DNA from: Photobacterium kishitanii
Lineage (GTDB): Bacteria > Pseudomonadota > Gammaproteobacteria > Enterobacterales > Vibrionaceae
DNA: 64,000 bases
Reading direction: 5' to 3'
NCBI RefSeq assembly: GCF_003026355.1
Contig: NZ_PYON01000002.1
Coordinates: 124,001 to 188,000 of the forward strand
A program made the translations under genes and the position numbers. Below are positions 8,206-16,867 of this stretch, piece after piece (positions within the stretch are counted from its first letter, which is position 1; each line of letters starts with the position of its first letter). The notes below the pieces were generated by a model that did no database searches, was not told the origin of the DNA, and saw nothing but the letters and a program-made list of their open reading frames with translations.

Positions 8206-9870
8206 TTATGCTTTTGGTTTAAGATCTAATACGTGTAATAAACGCTCAGGTACACCAGACCAAGCTAAAGGACGGCCTTTAGGATTGTCACTGCTCCACC
8301 AACCGGTGTAACGACTTTCATTGAATTGGTAGACATCAACGCCAGACATTACAGGAATGGTGATTTGATTTTCTGCAATGATTTTCTGGATCTTATGGGC
8401 AATATCTTTTTGTTGATCTTGATTGGCTGTTTTGTAGAAGCTATCAAGCAATTGGTCTAGTTCAGCGTTTTTAAAGAAGTGCATCGCAAAGCGTGGCATG
8501 CTGGCACCTTCTTGGTAACGGGAGTGATAGGCGCTGTTCCAATAACGGTAGGGATCGGCACCGTTGAAGTAATTAGTGTAGGCCATATCATAACTACCAC
8601 TGGTCATCGCTTGGTTATAAACAGCAAAGTCAGAGGTTCTGGCTTTAGCATTAATACCGGCTATTTGCAGTTGTTCAACCCCGAGTTGAACGGTGTTATT
8701 AAAATCGGTCCAACCTGTAGGTGATTGAATTTCAATTTCTATTTTTTTGCCTGTTGGGGTTTCAATATAGCCATCGCCATCAATGTCTTTAAAGCCCGCT
8801 TGAGCTAATAGTGCCTTTGCATTATCAATATTATAGGTGTTGAAGCCTTTGTATTGATTATAAATATCTTTATTTGCCCAGAACTCTAAGCCTTTTCCTA
8901 GCCCTGATGCGTAATCATTAACAATGCCATTACCATAGAAGGCGACATCAATGATTTTTTGGCGATCGATCGCCATAGAAAGTGCGCGGCGGAAATCAAT
9001 ATTATTAATGGCTTCGTTATTACCAGGGTGCGGCGATTTGAAGTTCATCATAAAAGCTTGTGTGCTAGCAGCAGGGTACCAGTATTTATGGTTGGGGTTA
9101 CGGGCGGCATAGATCATATCAACGTCAGGAATAAAGGCACTGGTCCAGTCGAGCTCTGACTTAATGATTTTATTGAGTAACTGATCGTTAGTGGCAATTT
9201 GTGGTACTCGCAGACAGTCAACTTCAAGATTGTCATTATCCCAATAATTAGGGTTACGACATTGCACATATAGCTGCGGAGTAAAAGTCTCGATTTCTGT
9301 AAATGGACCTGAGCCGATAGGGTTTTCATTAGTAAATAGTTCCGGGTTTTTAATGTCTTTCCAAATATGTTTGGGTACGATAGGAATCGTAGATATTTCA
9401 TAAGGTAAGTTAGAATTCGCTTCAGTTAATTCAAAAATAACCTTGTTACCATCTTGATAAACACGCTTGATCCAGTTGTCCATGCTTTTAGGATCAAGTT
9501 CTGGCTTATCATGAATAAGTTGGAATGAATATACGACATCTTCTGCGGTAAAGGGCTTACCATCAGACCACTTTACACCTTCACGGATTTCAAATGTCAC
9601 CTGCATAAGATCATCAGACATGTAGTAATTTTTAGCTAACCGCATAACGGGCTTATTACCGTGCATTTGGTTAAAAATGACTAAAGGCTCATAAATAAAG
9701 TCGGAGGTGGTACGTAAGTTTGTCGCAAGGTAGGGGTTAAAGTTACGTATCATCGTGGGGTAAAAATCAGCCACAATCGTTAGGTGATTTTTTTCTTCAG
9801 CAAAAGCTGTTGGTGCGCTAAGGGCAGCTAATGTCACTAACGCTAAGCTATGCGCTTTATTTATAATCAT
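8206..9870 (-). CDS. ABC importer periplasmic binding protein, CBP-like (oligosaccharide/peptide, SBP_bac_5 family)
   Basis: 554 residues with a Sec signal peptide cleaved near TAFA-EE. It belongs to the DppA/OppA fold but closely resembles, from memory, the Vibrio chitin-oligosaccharide (cellobiose) binding protein rather than true peptide binders, for instance ADFYPTMIRNFNPYLAT, CRNPNYWDNDNLEVDCL and the C-terminal PERLLHVLDLKP. The ligand is thus probably a GlcNAc- or Man-containing oligosaccharide or glycopeptide. It is the first gene of the importer operon and is followed by an attenuating hairpin. Confidence 0.92.
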   Translation of the reverse strand: MIINKAHSLALVTLAALSAPTAFAEEKNHLTIVADFYPTMIRNFNPYLATNLRTTSDFIYEPLVIFNQMHGNKPVMRLAKNYYMSDDLMQVTFEIREGVKWSDGKPFTAEDVVYSFQLIHDKPELDPKSMDNWIKRVYQDGNKVIFELTEANSNLPYEISTIPIVPKHIWKDIKNPELFTNENPIGSGPFTEIETFTPQLYVQCRNPNYWDNDNLEVDCLRVPQIATNDQLLNKIIKSELDWTSAFIPDVDMIYAARNPNHKYWYPAASTQAFMMNFKSPHPGNNEAINNIDFRRALSMAIDRQKIIDVAFYGNGIVNDYASGLGKGLEFWANKDIYNQYKGFNTYNIDNAKALLAQAGFKDIDGDGYIETPTGKKIEIEIQSPTGWTDFNNTVQLGVEQLQIAGINAKARTSDFAVYNQAMTSGSYDMAYTNYFNGADPYRYWNSAYHSRYQEGASMPRFAMHFFKNAELDQLLDSFYKTANQDQQKDIAHKIQKIIAENQITIPVMSGVDVYQFNESRYTGWWSSDNPKGRPLAWSGVPERLLHVLDLKPKA

Positions 9871-10092
9871 GAAGATTCCTTATTATAGATGTAGGGTTTA
9901 AATTCCGTGTTAAACATGGTGTAAGCTGGTTATATGTATTAATTACTATTATTTCTTTTGAATGTGATTAATTTGAACATGGTCGCAAATATTATTTTTA
10001 CTTTTATTATTTATTTAATATGGTGCTGATCTCATTTTTATATTTAAAGATTAAATAGGAATAAAAAGTTTGAAAATAAAAGTCGTAACAAG

Positions 10093-10116
10093 ATACGCAT
10101 ATAAAAATATGCGTAT
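10093..10116. promoter_or_regulatory. Perfect 10-bp inverted repeat upstream of the importer operon
   Basis: ATACGCATAT and ATATGCGTAT flank AAAA. It lies in the 284-bp gap between the importer operon promoter and the beta-mannosidase stop. Neither strand has a T-run directly after it, so an operator for a local regulator is as plausible as a terminator. Confidence 0.45.
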
Positions 10117-10154
10117 TTGAATTATTATTAATATGGTTTAATAAAGTTTATAAA

Positions 10155-12617
10155 TTAATATGTGCCTCGAAGATGATATAAGGTTAAATTTTGTTTTAGT
10201 GTTTCAAGATCACACTCACCAATATAATCAATTCGATGTTTAGCACCCGTTATATGGCTTGGTAATAAAGTAAAGCTACTGTCATTAAAGCGCCCCTGAC
10301 ATTCAAGTTGTGGTTCAACAAATAATGCTGGGTGATCACAGTCTAATTCTAGCCAAATACTATCGTTATCTTGCTGCCAGGTGGCGGCAATAGTCGAATG
10401 CTGTAATTGTGCATGTTTAAATAAACACGGGAAATGATCATTTTCTGTCACACTCCCATCTGCACAAGTTAAGCTAACATGGTAAAAAAACTGTTTGGTT
10501 TCAGCCGCTGTTAGAGCTTCATCAGATCGCCATAGAATAGCACTGCTATCTGGGGTTAACTGTGTCTCTAATGGCCATGTCGCAACGACATTACCTTGCC
10601 AATCTACCTTGATCACCTTTCCGGTAATTGGCATTGATTGATGATGATCATTAACCACATGTAGGCATAATGGCTGTTGCGGTTGCTGAATAAATGTTGC
10701 TAATACCGGTGCGAAGAAACGTTTAGCATGGTGATGGAGCTGTTTCCAGCGTCCGGTATATTCAATGCTCGACCATGAGCTTACAGGCCAGCAATCATTA
10801 AGTTGCCAATAAAGAATGCCGCGACAATGTTGTTTATTTGCACGCCAAAATTCAGTTGCGGTTTTTATTGCTAATGCTTGTTGGACTTGGCTTAAGTACA
10901 ACATATTGGCAAAACCGACCGGGAAGCGGAAATAACGGGTAAACATCTCGGTAATAATACTGTTACCACGGCCATTTTTTTGATGCTGTTCAAAAGTCGG
11001 TGAGGTGACGTTCCAATCTTCAACATCAGCAAAGGTTTTGACCGTTGGCAGTGATGGCCATGATTGATAACCAAATTCGGAACAAAAACGTGGCTTAACA
11101 CTGTGGTAAGCATCAAACGATTTACCTGAATGCCATACATCCCAAAAATGCATATCACCACGGTTATCATCATGCCATGCATCACCAAAATCGAGTTCGC
11201 CATTACACGGTGAACTGGCCCAAAAACGACGACTTGGATCGTACTGTTCAACCACTTGTTGCAGCATGCGATTTAAACGGTCGTAGTTAACCACATATTT
11301 TTCACGATTGTGTTTAGATTCGTCATACCAGCCAATAGCACCAATCACTTCATTATCACCACACCATAATGCCAGTGATGGGTGAGCGGCTAAGCGTTTA
11401 ACTTGATCTCGAATTTCTAATTCAACATCCGCTAAAAATTCAGGGGTTGATGGATACAACGCACAGGCAAACATCAGATCCTGCCATACCAATAATCCGA
11501 GTTCATCGCACAATTCATAAAAAATATCGTGCTCATACATACCACCGCCCCAAACGCGGATCATATTCATATTAGCCGCAACGGCATCTTCTAATAATTG
11601 ACGGTAACGTTCTGGTGTCTGACGACTAGGCAGGGCATCTAGTGGAATCCAGTTAGCTCCTTTGGCGGTGATTGCATTACCATTAACGACAAATGTCATT
11701 GCACTACCAATATCATCAGCTTGAGTATTTAATACTAATTCGCGCAAACCGAGTTTTTTGGTGATGGTTTGATTATCGAGGGTAACAACCAATGGATATA
11801 ACGGTTGAGCACCATAGCCCGCGGGCCACCACCGTTGTGGCTTAGTCACAATAACCGTTGTTGTTATCGTTTGGTGGCCTTTGGTTGCACTATCTAGGCT
11901 AATAGTGTGCAGTTGCTGATTAAAATCGAGTGTAAGTGTTTGCTCCGCATGTGCAGTTATTACTTCGTATTCAATAGTAAACCTGACTTCACAGCTGCCA
12001 TTGGTTAGCCATGTTTGTTGAGTACCAACATGGTGTAAACGGGTGTGATACACAGGGGTTAATGTCAGTGACTGGTATACGCCAGTTGATAATAAACAAA
12101 TGCCCCAATCCCAACCAGCATGACATTGCGTTTTACGAAGGGTATTCATATGCGGAATTTGATTATTACCCACGGCCCACGGTACAGCAAAAGGCAATCT
12201 ATCCGCGCGGCGTTTGGCTTCAATATCATTACGCGCCAATGCAATACTAATATGGTTAATACCGCGCTGTAGATAAGGCAGTACATCAACCTGATAAAGA
12301 CGAAACATATTACTGCAGGTCAACACTTGGGTACCATTAATACAAATTACCGCCATGGTATCAACAAACGATAAATCTAAATCAAAGGCTGTTACATCAA
12401 GCTGATCTTGTTCGACAGTGAATTCACGAGTAAGTAACCATTCACTTTCACCAACCCACTGAATTAACGTTTCGTTACAGCCATAGTAAGGTTGCGGTAA
12501 TAAATCTGCAGCGATAAGAGCAGAGTGAACATCACCAGGTAAGGTGCACGTTGTATGAATATGAGAATGCTGAGGTGAAGTGAGCGTCCACTGACCATCT
12601 AATGAAATATGTGACAC
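10155..12617 (-). CDS. GH2 beta-mannosidase, cytoplasmic
   Basis: 820 residues from a GTG at 12617 with AGGAT seven bases upstream; an in-frame ATG 45 bases earlier lacks such a site. Domain order is the GH2 sugar-binding, Ig-like and TIM-barrel set. The acid/base Glu is in WCGDNEV (about residue 423) and the nucleophile Glu in RFCSEFGYQS (about residue 514), the pattern of beta-mannosidases. The length fits the family (800-860). No signal peptide is present, so it acts on imported Man-beta-1,4-GlcNAc or mannobiose. An AraC-type regulator gene lies directly upstream in the same orientation. Confidence 0.93.
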   Translation of the reverse strand: MSHISLDGQWTLTSPQHSHIHTTCTLPGDVHSALIAADLLPQPYYGCNETLIQWVGESEWLLTREFTVEQDQLDVTAFDLDLSFVDTMAVICINGTQVLTCSNMFRLYQVDVLPYLQRGINHISIALARNDIEAKRRADRLPFAVPWAVGNNQIPHMNTLRKTQCHAGWDWGICLLSTGVYQSLTLTPVYHTRLHHVGTQQTWLTNGSCEVRFTIEYEVITAHAEQTLTLDFNQQLHTISLDSATKGHQTITTTVIVTKPQRWWPAGYGAQPLYPLVVTLDNQTITKKLGLRELVLNTQADDIGSAMTFVVNGNAITAKGANWIPLDALPSRQTPERYRQLLEDAVAANMNMIRVWGGGMYEHDIFYELCDELGLLVWQDLMFACALYPSTPEFLADVELEIRDQVKRLAAHPSLALWCGDNEVIGAIGWYDESKHNREKYVVNYDRLNRMLQQVVEQYDPSRRFWASSPCNGELDFGDAWHDDNRGDMHFWDVWHSGKSFDAYHSVKPRFCSEFGYQSWPSLPTVKTFADVEDWNVTSPTFEQHQKNGRGNSIITEMFTRYFRFPVGFANMLYLSQVQQALAIKTATEFWRANKQHCRGILYWQLNDCWPVSSWSSIEYTGRWKQLHHHAKRFFAPVLATFIQQPQQPLCLHVVNDHHQSMPITGKVIKVDWQGNVVATWPLETQLTPDSSAILWRSDEALTAAETKQFFYHVSLTCADGSVTENDHFPCLFKHAQLQHSTIAATWQQDNDSIWLELDCDHPALFVEPQLECQGRFNDSSFTLLPSHITGAKHRIDYIGECDLETLKQNLTLYHLRGTY

Positions 12618-12837
12618 GTAACAATCCTTATTATTGTGTGAAAATGAAGCAACACGAAACACAATGAAATAAGAGTGTATTACTATATAAAGTGAATTAG
12701 CAGTGGATTAAACATGCAATAACTGGACTTTTGTATCAATTTGATGGATTTGTGACCGGCTTATATCACTTTTGTCGTTAGTCACTATTGTTGCAATTAA
12801 CAATAAGTTACGCTGAAAATTTTTAATTATGTGGATT

Positions 12838-12866
12838 AAAAAAGCAGTAGTTAACAACCACTGCTT
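12838..12866 (-). terminator. Terminator after the AraC-type regulator gene
   Basis: On the minus strand AAGCAGT pairs with ACTGCTT and is followed by a run of T. It separates the regulator from the beta-mannosidase gene, which therefore probably has its own promoter in 12618-12837. Confidence 0.75.
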
Positions 12867-12872
12867 GGTTAA

Positions 12873-13715
12873 TTAATGGACTCGGTATTCGGTAGGAGTC
12901 TTGCCTGTTTTTCGCTTAAAGACTCGACAAAAATAATTAGAATCATGGTAGCCACAGCGAGTCGCGACTTCCTCCAAACGGAAGTTGTAGCGTTTTAACA
13001 TAAATTTAGCCCGCTCCAATCGTACCCAGGCAATATAATCGGCAAAGCGCATATGGCCTTCTTGACGAAATAAACGTGACAAGTGATTTGGGGAAATATT
13101 AAACCGCTCAGCAACAGTATTGCGGTTGATATTGCGATGGAAGTTTTCTTGCACGTAAATACAAATACCTTTAAATAAATCTTGGCTACGGCGAGTACAA
13201 TCGGTGGTCGGCATTTCCAACATATCTTTGCAGTAACACAGTAATGCGATTAATAAAAATTTATCCGCCGGCTGTTTTTTCTTTTCGTGGGTGAGGCTTG
13301 ATAGCGCATTGAGAATATGATCGATAGCATGGCTACTACGTTGTGGCACACTGTATTTTTGGACATCATAAAAACCATCTTCATTCTCACGCTTACTGAC
13401 TAAGCTAAAGCCAAGCTGACTTTTACCAAATAATAAGCTTAATACTGAGCATTCGTGTTGCCAGTCAGGTTTATTCCACGCGTTGGCGGGAATGAATAAT
13501 GCGTCACCAACCCCAAGCGTGACATCGGTGATGTCTGGTTGTTGGTTATCAAAACTATTGGCATAGCGGCCTTTAAATACTAATTCTAAGCGTGGAAAGT
13601 TAACTTGGTAACTCGATTCAAGTGGCAGTAATGAATCACCTGCAAACCAGATGTCATTTAAAGATTCAAAATCAGAAATGGCACTATCGAGTAAATCGAT
13701 AAAAATATTATGCAT
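12873..13715 (-). CDS. AraC-family transcriptional regulator
   Basis: 280 residues. The C-terminal 100 residues hold two helix-turn-helix units (NRNTVAERFNISPNHLSRLF and VATRCGYHDSNYFCRVFKR) and the family ending KTGKTPTEYR. The N-terminal part looks like a cupin-type sensor. It is placed before the beta-mannosidase gene and near the importer operon, so it is the likely local activator of glycan use, responding to a mannose-containing sugar (inference). No strong ribosome site is seen before the ATG. Confidence 0.9.
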   Translation of the reverse strand: MHNIFIDLLDSAISDFESLNDIWFAGDSLLPLESSYQVNFPRLELVFKGRYANSFDNQQPDITDVTLGVGDALFIPANAWNKPDWQHECSVLSLLFGKSQLGFSLVSKRENEDGFYDVQKYSVPQRSSHAIDHILNALSSLTHEKKKQPADKFLLIALLCYCKDMLEMPTTDCTRRSQDLFKGICIYVQENFHRNINRNTVAERFNISPNHLSRLFRQEGHMRFADYIAWVRLERAKFMLKRYNFRLEEVATRCGYHDSNYFCRVFKRKTGKTPTEYRVH

Positions 13716-13915
13716 GTCTTGCGTCTACTTATTGTTATTTTTCATGGACGTGGACTAACAAATCGATACAGACGTATTAAACGTACCTTATGTGTTAATG
13801 TGCGTATTATTATTTAGCTAGTTATTGAATGCGATACAATGCTTTTGAATTTGTTATGTTGATACAAGTTTATTGAGTTGGTAGAAGTATTATGCGCATT
13901 TTTGAGTTGTTATAG

Positions 13916-13953
13916 AAAAAGCCACCTTAAAGAACGTGATCTAAGGTGGCTTT
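13916..13953 (-). terminator. Terminator of the PTS operon
   Basis: On the minus strand GCCACCTTA pairs with TAAGGTGGC and is followed by TTTTTC, about 50 bp past the EIIB stop. Confidence 0.88.
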
Positions 13954-14003
13954 GTTTTAGGGGGAAATTGAGACACTTTAATTTAGTCGTGTCTTATGTG
14001 GCA

Positions 14004-14318
14004 TTAAGCTTGAGCTAGATGCGCTTCAATTTTATCCATGATTTGTGGTGCTTTCTTTACCGCATCAGCCACACCAACACGGACAATTTTTTTACCCGCG
14101 AAACGCTCTTCGTTTTTAATCGCAATGTCTTTCGTTAGAATCACGATATCAGCGTCAGCTACATCACTCATCGTAATTTCATTTTCAATGCCGATAGAGC
14201 CTTGTGTTTCAATCTTAACATCCCAACCTTTTGCTTTTGCCGCTGTTTCTAGTGCTTCTGCTGCCATGTACGTGTGTGCAACACCAGATGGGCAAGATGT
14301 AATACCTAATAATTTCAT
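14004..14318 (-). CDS. PTS system fructose-family EIIB component
   Basis: 104 residues from the ATG at 14318, which has GGAG at good spacing; a longer frame upstream does not. The phosphorylated Cys9 lies in ITSCPSGVAHTYMAAE, the hallmark of fructose-type EIIB. It receives phosphate from an EIIA and passes it to the sugar bound by the EIIC encoded just upstream (60-bp gap). No EIIA or HPr-like gene is seen here, so the phosphate donor must come from elsewhere. Confidence 0.93.
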   Translation of the reverse strand: MKLLGITSCPSGVAHTYMAAEALETAAKAKGWDVKIETQGSIGIENEITMSDVADADIVILTKDIAIKNEERFAGKKIVRVGVADAVKKAPQIMDKIEAHLAQA

Positions 14319-14378
14319 GTGAATCTCCAAATTTATTATTGAATGCATTTAGCATGTTGATAAGTGAATGCGATGTTA

Positions 14379-15437
14379 TTAATCAAAACTTAGGTCAAGG
14401 TCATCAGAAGCAGCGACTGGTGCTTTATCATTTTGACGTTGTTCAATCGGTTTTTTAAGGAAGTTAACCATTAGTGCTGTTGTTACTGAGCCGGCAATGA
14501 TAGCAACCACGTAGAAGATACGACCATCAACTACGGGTAGTACAATCAGACCGCCCCATGGCGCATGGTTTAGTACACCAAATAAGAATGCTGTTACGTT
14601 ACCAACGATGCCACCAACGACGATTGAAGGGATTACACGCATTGGATCTGAGGCTGCGAATGGGATTGCACCTTCAGTGATACCGATACAGCCCATGATT
14701 CCAGCTGCTTTACCTGCTTCACGCTCTTCATCAGAGTAACGCTTAGGCGATAAAAGAGTTGCAAGGAACATACCTAGTGGCGGTACACAGATAGCAACAC
14801 CAACACCACCCATTAACCATGGTTGAGTACCAACTTGTGTTTGAGCAAATAGGGTTGCTACTTTGTTGATAGGGCCACCCATATCAAAGGCAGTCATACC
14901 ACCTAGAATGACACCTAAGAATGCTTTAGATGTGCCAGCCATGCCTTGAAGCCATGCATTCATGCCTTCCATTGCCATTGCAATCGGCGCACCGATAACC
15001 CAGATAACAAGACCTGAAACAATGAACGTACCACCAATAGGAAGAATGAAATAAGTTGAGATGGCTTTGAGTTTGTTCGATAGCGGAATACGTTTTAGTT
15101 GTAGTACTACGTAACCGGCAATGAAACCGACAATGATTGCGCCAATAAAGCCGGCGTTAACTTGGTTAGCAAGGTAAGCACCAATCATACCTGGCGCAAG
15201 AGCTGGACGGTCAGCGATAGAGTAAGCAATGTAGCCACCTAGCACTGGTACGAATAATGTGAAACCTGCGATACCCATGTCCCAAAGGCCTTCAAGGAAT
15301 ACACCTTGAGGAACTGCGCCTTTACCACCTAGCATTACTGAAAGTGCAAGTAATACACCGCCAGCAACAACGAACGGTAACATATGACTGGTACCAGTTA
15401 ATAGGTGCCGTTTTAATTGCGACAATTGGTTTTTCAT
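14379..15437 (-). CDS. PTS system fructose-family EIIC permease
   Basis: 352 residues with about eight to ten membrane segments. The sequence around DMGGPINKVATLFA and the N-terminal SHMLPFVVAGG match fructose-family EIIC. It is first in a two-gene operon with EIIB. The family carries fructose, mannose and related sugars; substrate is not readable, but placement beside a beta-mannosidase suggests mannose released from glycans. A CRP-like site lies about 170 bp upstream. Confidence 0.92.
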   Translation of the reverse strand: MKNQLSQLKRHLLTGTSHMLPFVVAGGVLLALSVMLGGKGAVPQGVFLEGLWDMGIAGFTLFVPVLGGYIAYSIADRPALAPGMIGAYLANQVNAGFIGAIIVGFIAGYVVLQLKRIPLSNKLKAISTYFILPIGGTFIVSGLVIWVIGAPIAMAMEGMNAWLQGMAGTSKAFLGVILGGMTAFDMGGPINKVATLFAQTQVGTQPWLMGGVGVAICVPPLGMFLATLLSPKRYSDEEREAGKAAGIMGCIGITEGAIPFAASDPMRVIPSIVVGGIVGNVTAFLFGVLNHAPWGGLIVLPVVDGRIFYVVAIIAGSVTTALMVNFLKKPIEQRQNDKAPVAASDDLDLSFD

Positions 15438-15608
15438 AAGAATAACTCCATTTCGTTATGACAACGTTGGCCACGGATAAGGACAAGAACATAACAGGTT
15501 TAAGATGGCGATAAGCCGTTTTGTTGGAGCCATTATGTGCGGCTAAAAAAATTATAAGTATGGGATAAAACGTGCATTTGCTGGACATTTGTAACCAGCC
15601 AAATGAGA

Positions 15609-15624
15609 TGTGATTTAACTCTCA
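15609..15624. promoter_or_regulatory. Candidate CRP site upstream of the PTS operon
   Basis: TGTGATTTAACTCTCA matches the consensus TGTGA-N6-TCACA at nine of ten fixed positions. It lies in the 327-bp gap (15438-15764) between the EIIC start and the upstream regulator gene. The rest of that gap shows no other clear signal. Confidence 0.5.
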
Positions 15625-15764
15625 GGTTTGAGGTGGGGATAAAGAGATCTAGCGCACATAACATGCGCGAATGGTGTTTGCTTTTGATTGCAGCAACAAA
15701 AATTAAGCTTTAACAGCCTAATATTATGGTGCTTTGTATAATTGATCGTGGCAGTAAAGGTGGA

Positions 15765-16544
15765 TTAATCTAACCGAAGACGATATTGATCTGGTGTTGC
15801 ACCAGTGTATTTTTTAAATAGCGTAATAAACGGTGAGGCTTGATGATAACCTAACGTTAACGCCGTTTCGTTAACTGACATTCCTTGGCGTAATAGATGG
15901 AGCGAATAGATAAATCTACGTCGTTGTCGCCACTCTGTAAAACTGATCCCCAATTTATTTTTATAATGGCGTGCTAAGGTACGTTCAGTCGTGTGCAGTT
16001 GTTGTGCCCATTGTGCTAAGGAAAGGTTATTAATCGGATTATGTTCTAATTCAATTAAAATCGGCTGTAATAACTTATCTTCGCTGGTGGGTAAAAATTG
16101 ATCGTGTTCTTCACACAGTAATACTTGATCAAATAATACCGTGATTAAGTGTTTATCCTGTTCGCTGGTTGCGACCGTAATCTGACGCTGACGTAGATCC
16201 TCAATGATAGCGGTCATAATTGCACTGACTTCTAATAAACAAGGGTAAGCGGGGAGTTTATCTGACAGCGGTGGACAAATATTCATTGAACAGTAATTAA
16301 GACTGCGTCGAATGTAGCTTTTATGCTCTATCATCGGTGGCATCCATAGTGCATAACGTGGTGGCGCTAAAAAACGTTTGCTCGCAGTGCTAAGTTCAAT
16401 AATACCATTGCTTACAAGATGTAACTGTCCCCAGTAATGACTATGATTGAGGGTGCTTGTATCTGGCTCAAACACTTCATGGACAAAAAATATATCATCA
16501 GGAGGATTGTTATTATCAATAACAGGGTTGTAAATAGTAGCCAT
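15765..16544 (-). CDS. AraC-family transcriptional regulator with cupin domain
   Basis: 259 residues from the ATG at 16544 (TTGGAT upstream); an in-frame GTG 45 bases earlier has no ribosome site. The N-terminal half is a cupin-like sensor with His residues (LNHSHYWGQLHLV). The C-terminal half has two helix-turn-helix units, LSLAQWAQQLHTTERTLAR and VNETALTLGYHQASPFI, with the ending GATPDQYR. It lies upstream of and in the same direction as the PTS operon, so it probably controls it. Confidence 0.88.
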   Translation of the reverse strand: MATIYNPVIDNNNPPDDIFFVHEVFEPDTSTLNHSHYWGQLHLVSNGIIELSTASKRFLAPPRYALWMPPMIEHKSYIRRSLNYCSMNICPPLSDKLPAYPCLLEVSAIMTAIIEDLRQRQITVATSEQDKHLITVLFDQVLLCEEHDQFLPTSEDKLLQPILIELEHNPINNLSLAQWAQQLHTTERTLARHYKNKLGISFTEWRQRRRFIYSLHLLRQGMSVNETALTLGYHQASPFITLFKKYTGATPDQYRLRLD

Positions 16545-16867
16545 GATTTGATCCAAACAACATTGCGAAATTATAAGTATATCAGCCACTAAGAAGGAGA
16601 TGAAAGAGGCAATTGATATGAGTAATTACTTTTATAGTGCCAAGTGCTAATTAAATAACGTAATTTAATATTAATCCAATAATTAATAAATATATTTTAA
16701 ATAATAATATTGTATTTGTTATTCATGTATATTTTTTATTTTGAAGACTATTTTTGCAATTAAAATTATTATTGTTTTTTTTATGACATTCGCATTGATG
16801 TAATCGTTTATTTTCTGACTCTTTATTTTTTTATCACAATTCCACCCGTGAGCTATATAGGAATGTT
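16545..16867. other. AT-rich divergent intergenic region
   Basis: 323 bp between the AraC-type gene (minus) and the acyltransferase gene (plus). It is strongly AT-rich with many short A/T runs and should carry both promoters; no operator or hairpin stands out. Confidence 0.5.

Noticed and set aside
9955..9985. CRP-like half site (TGTGATTAATTTGAAC) upstream of the importer operon
   Set aside because: The second half-site does not match, so it is below what I would call.
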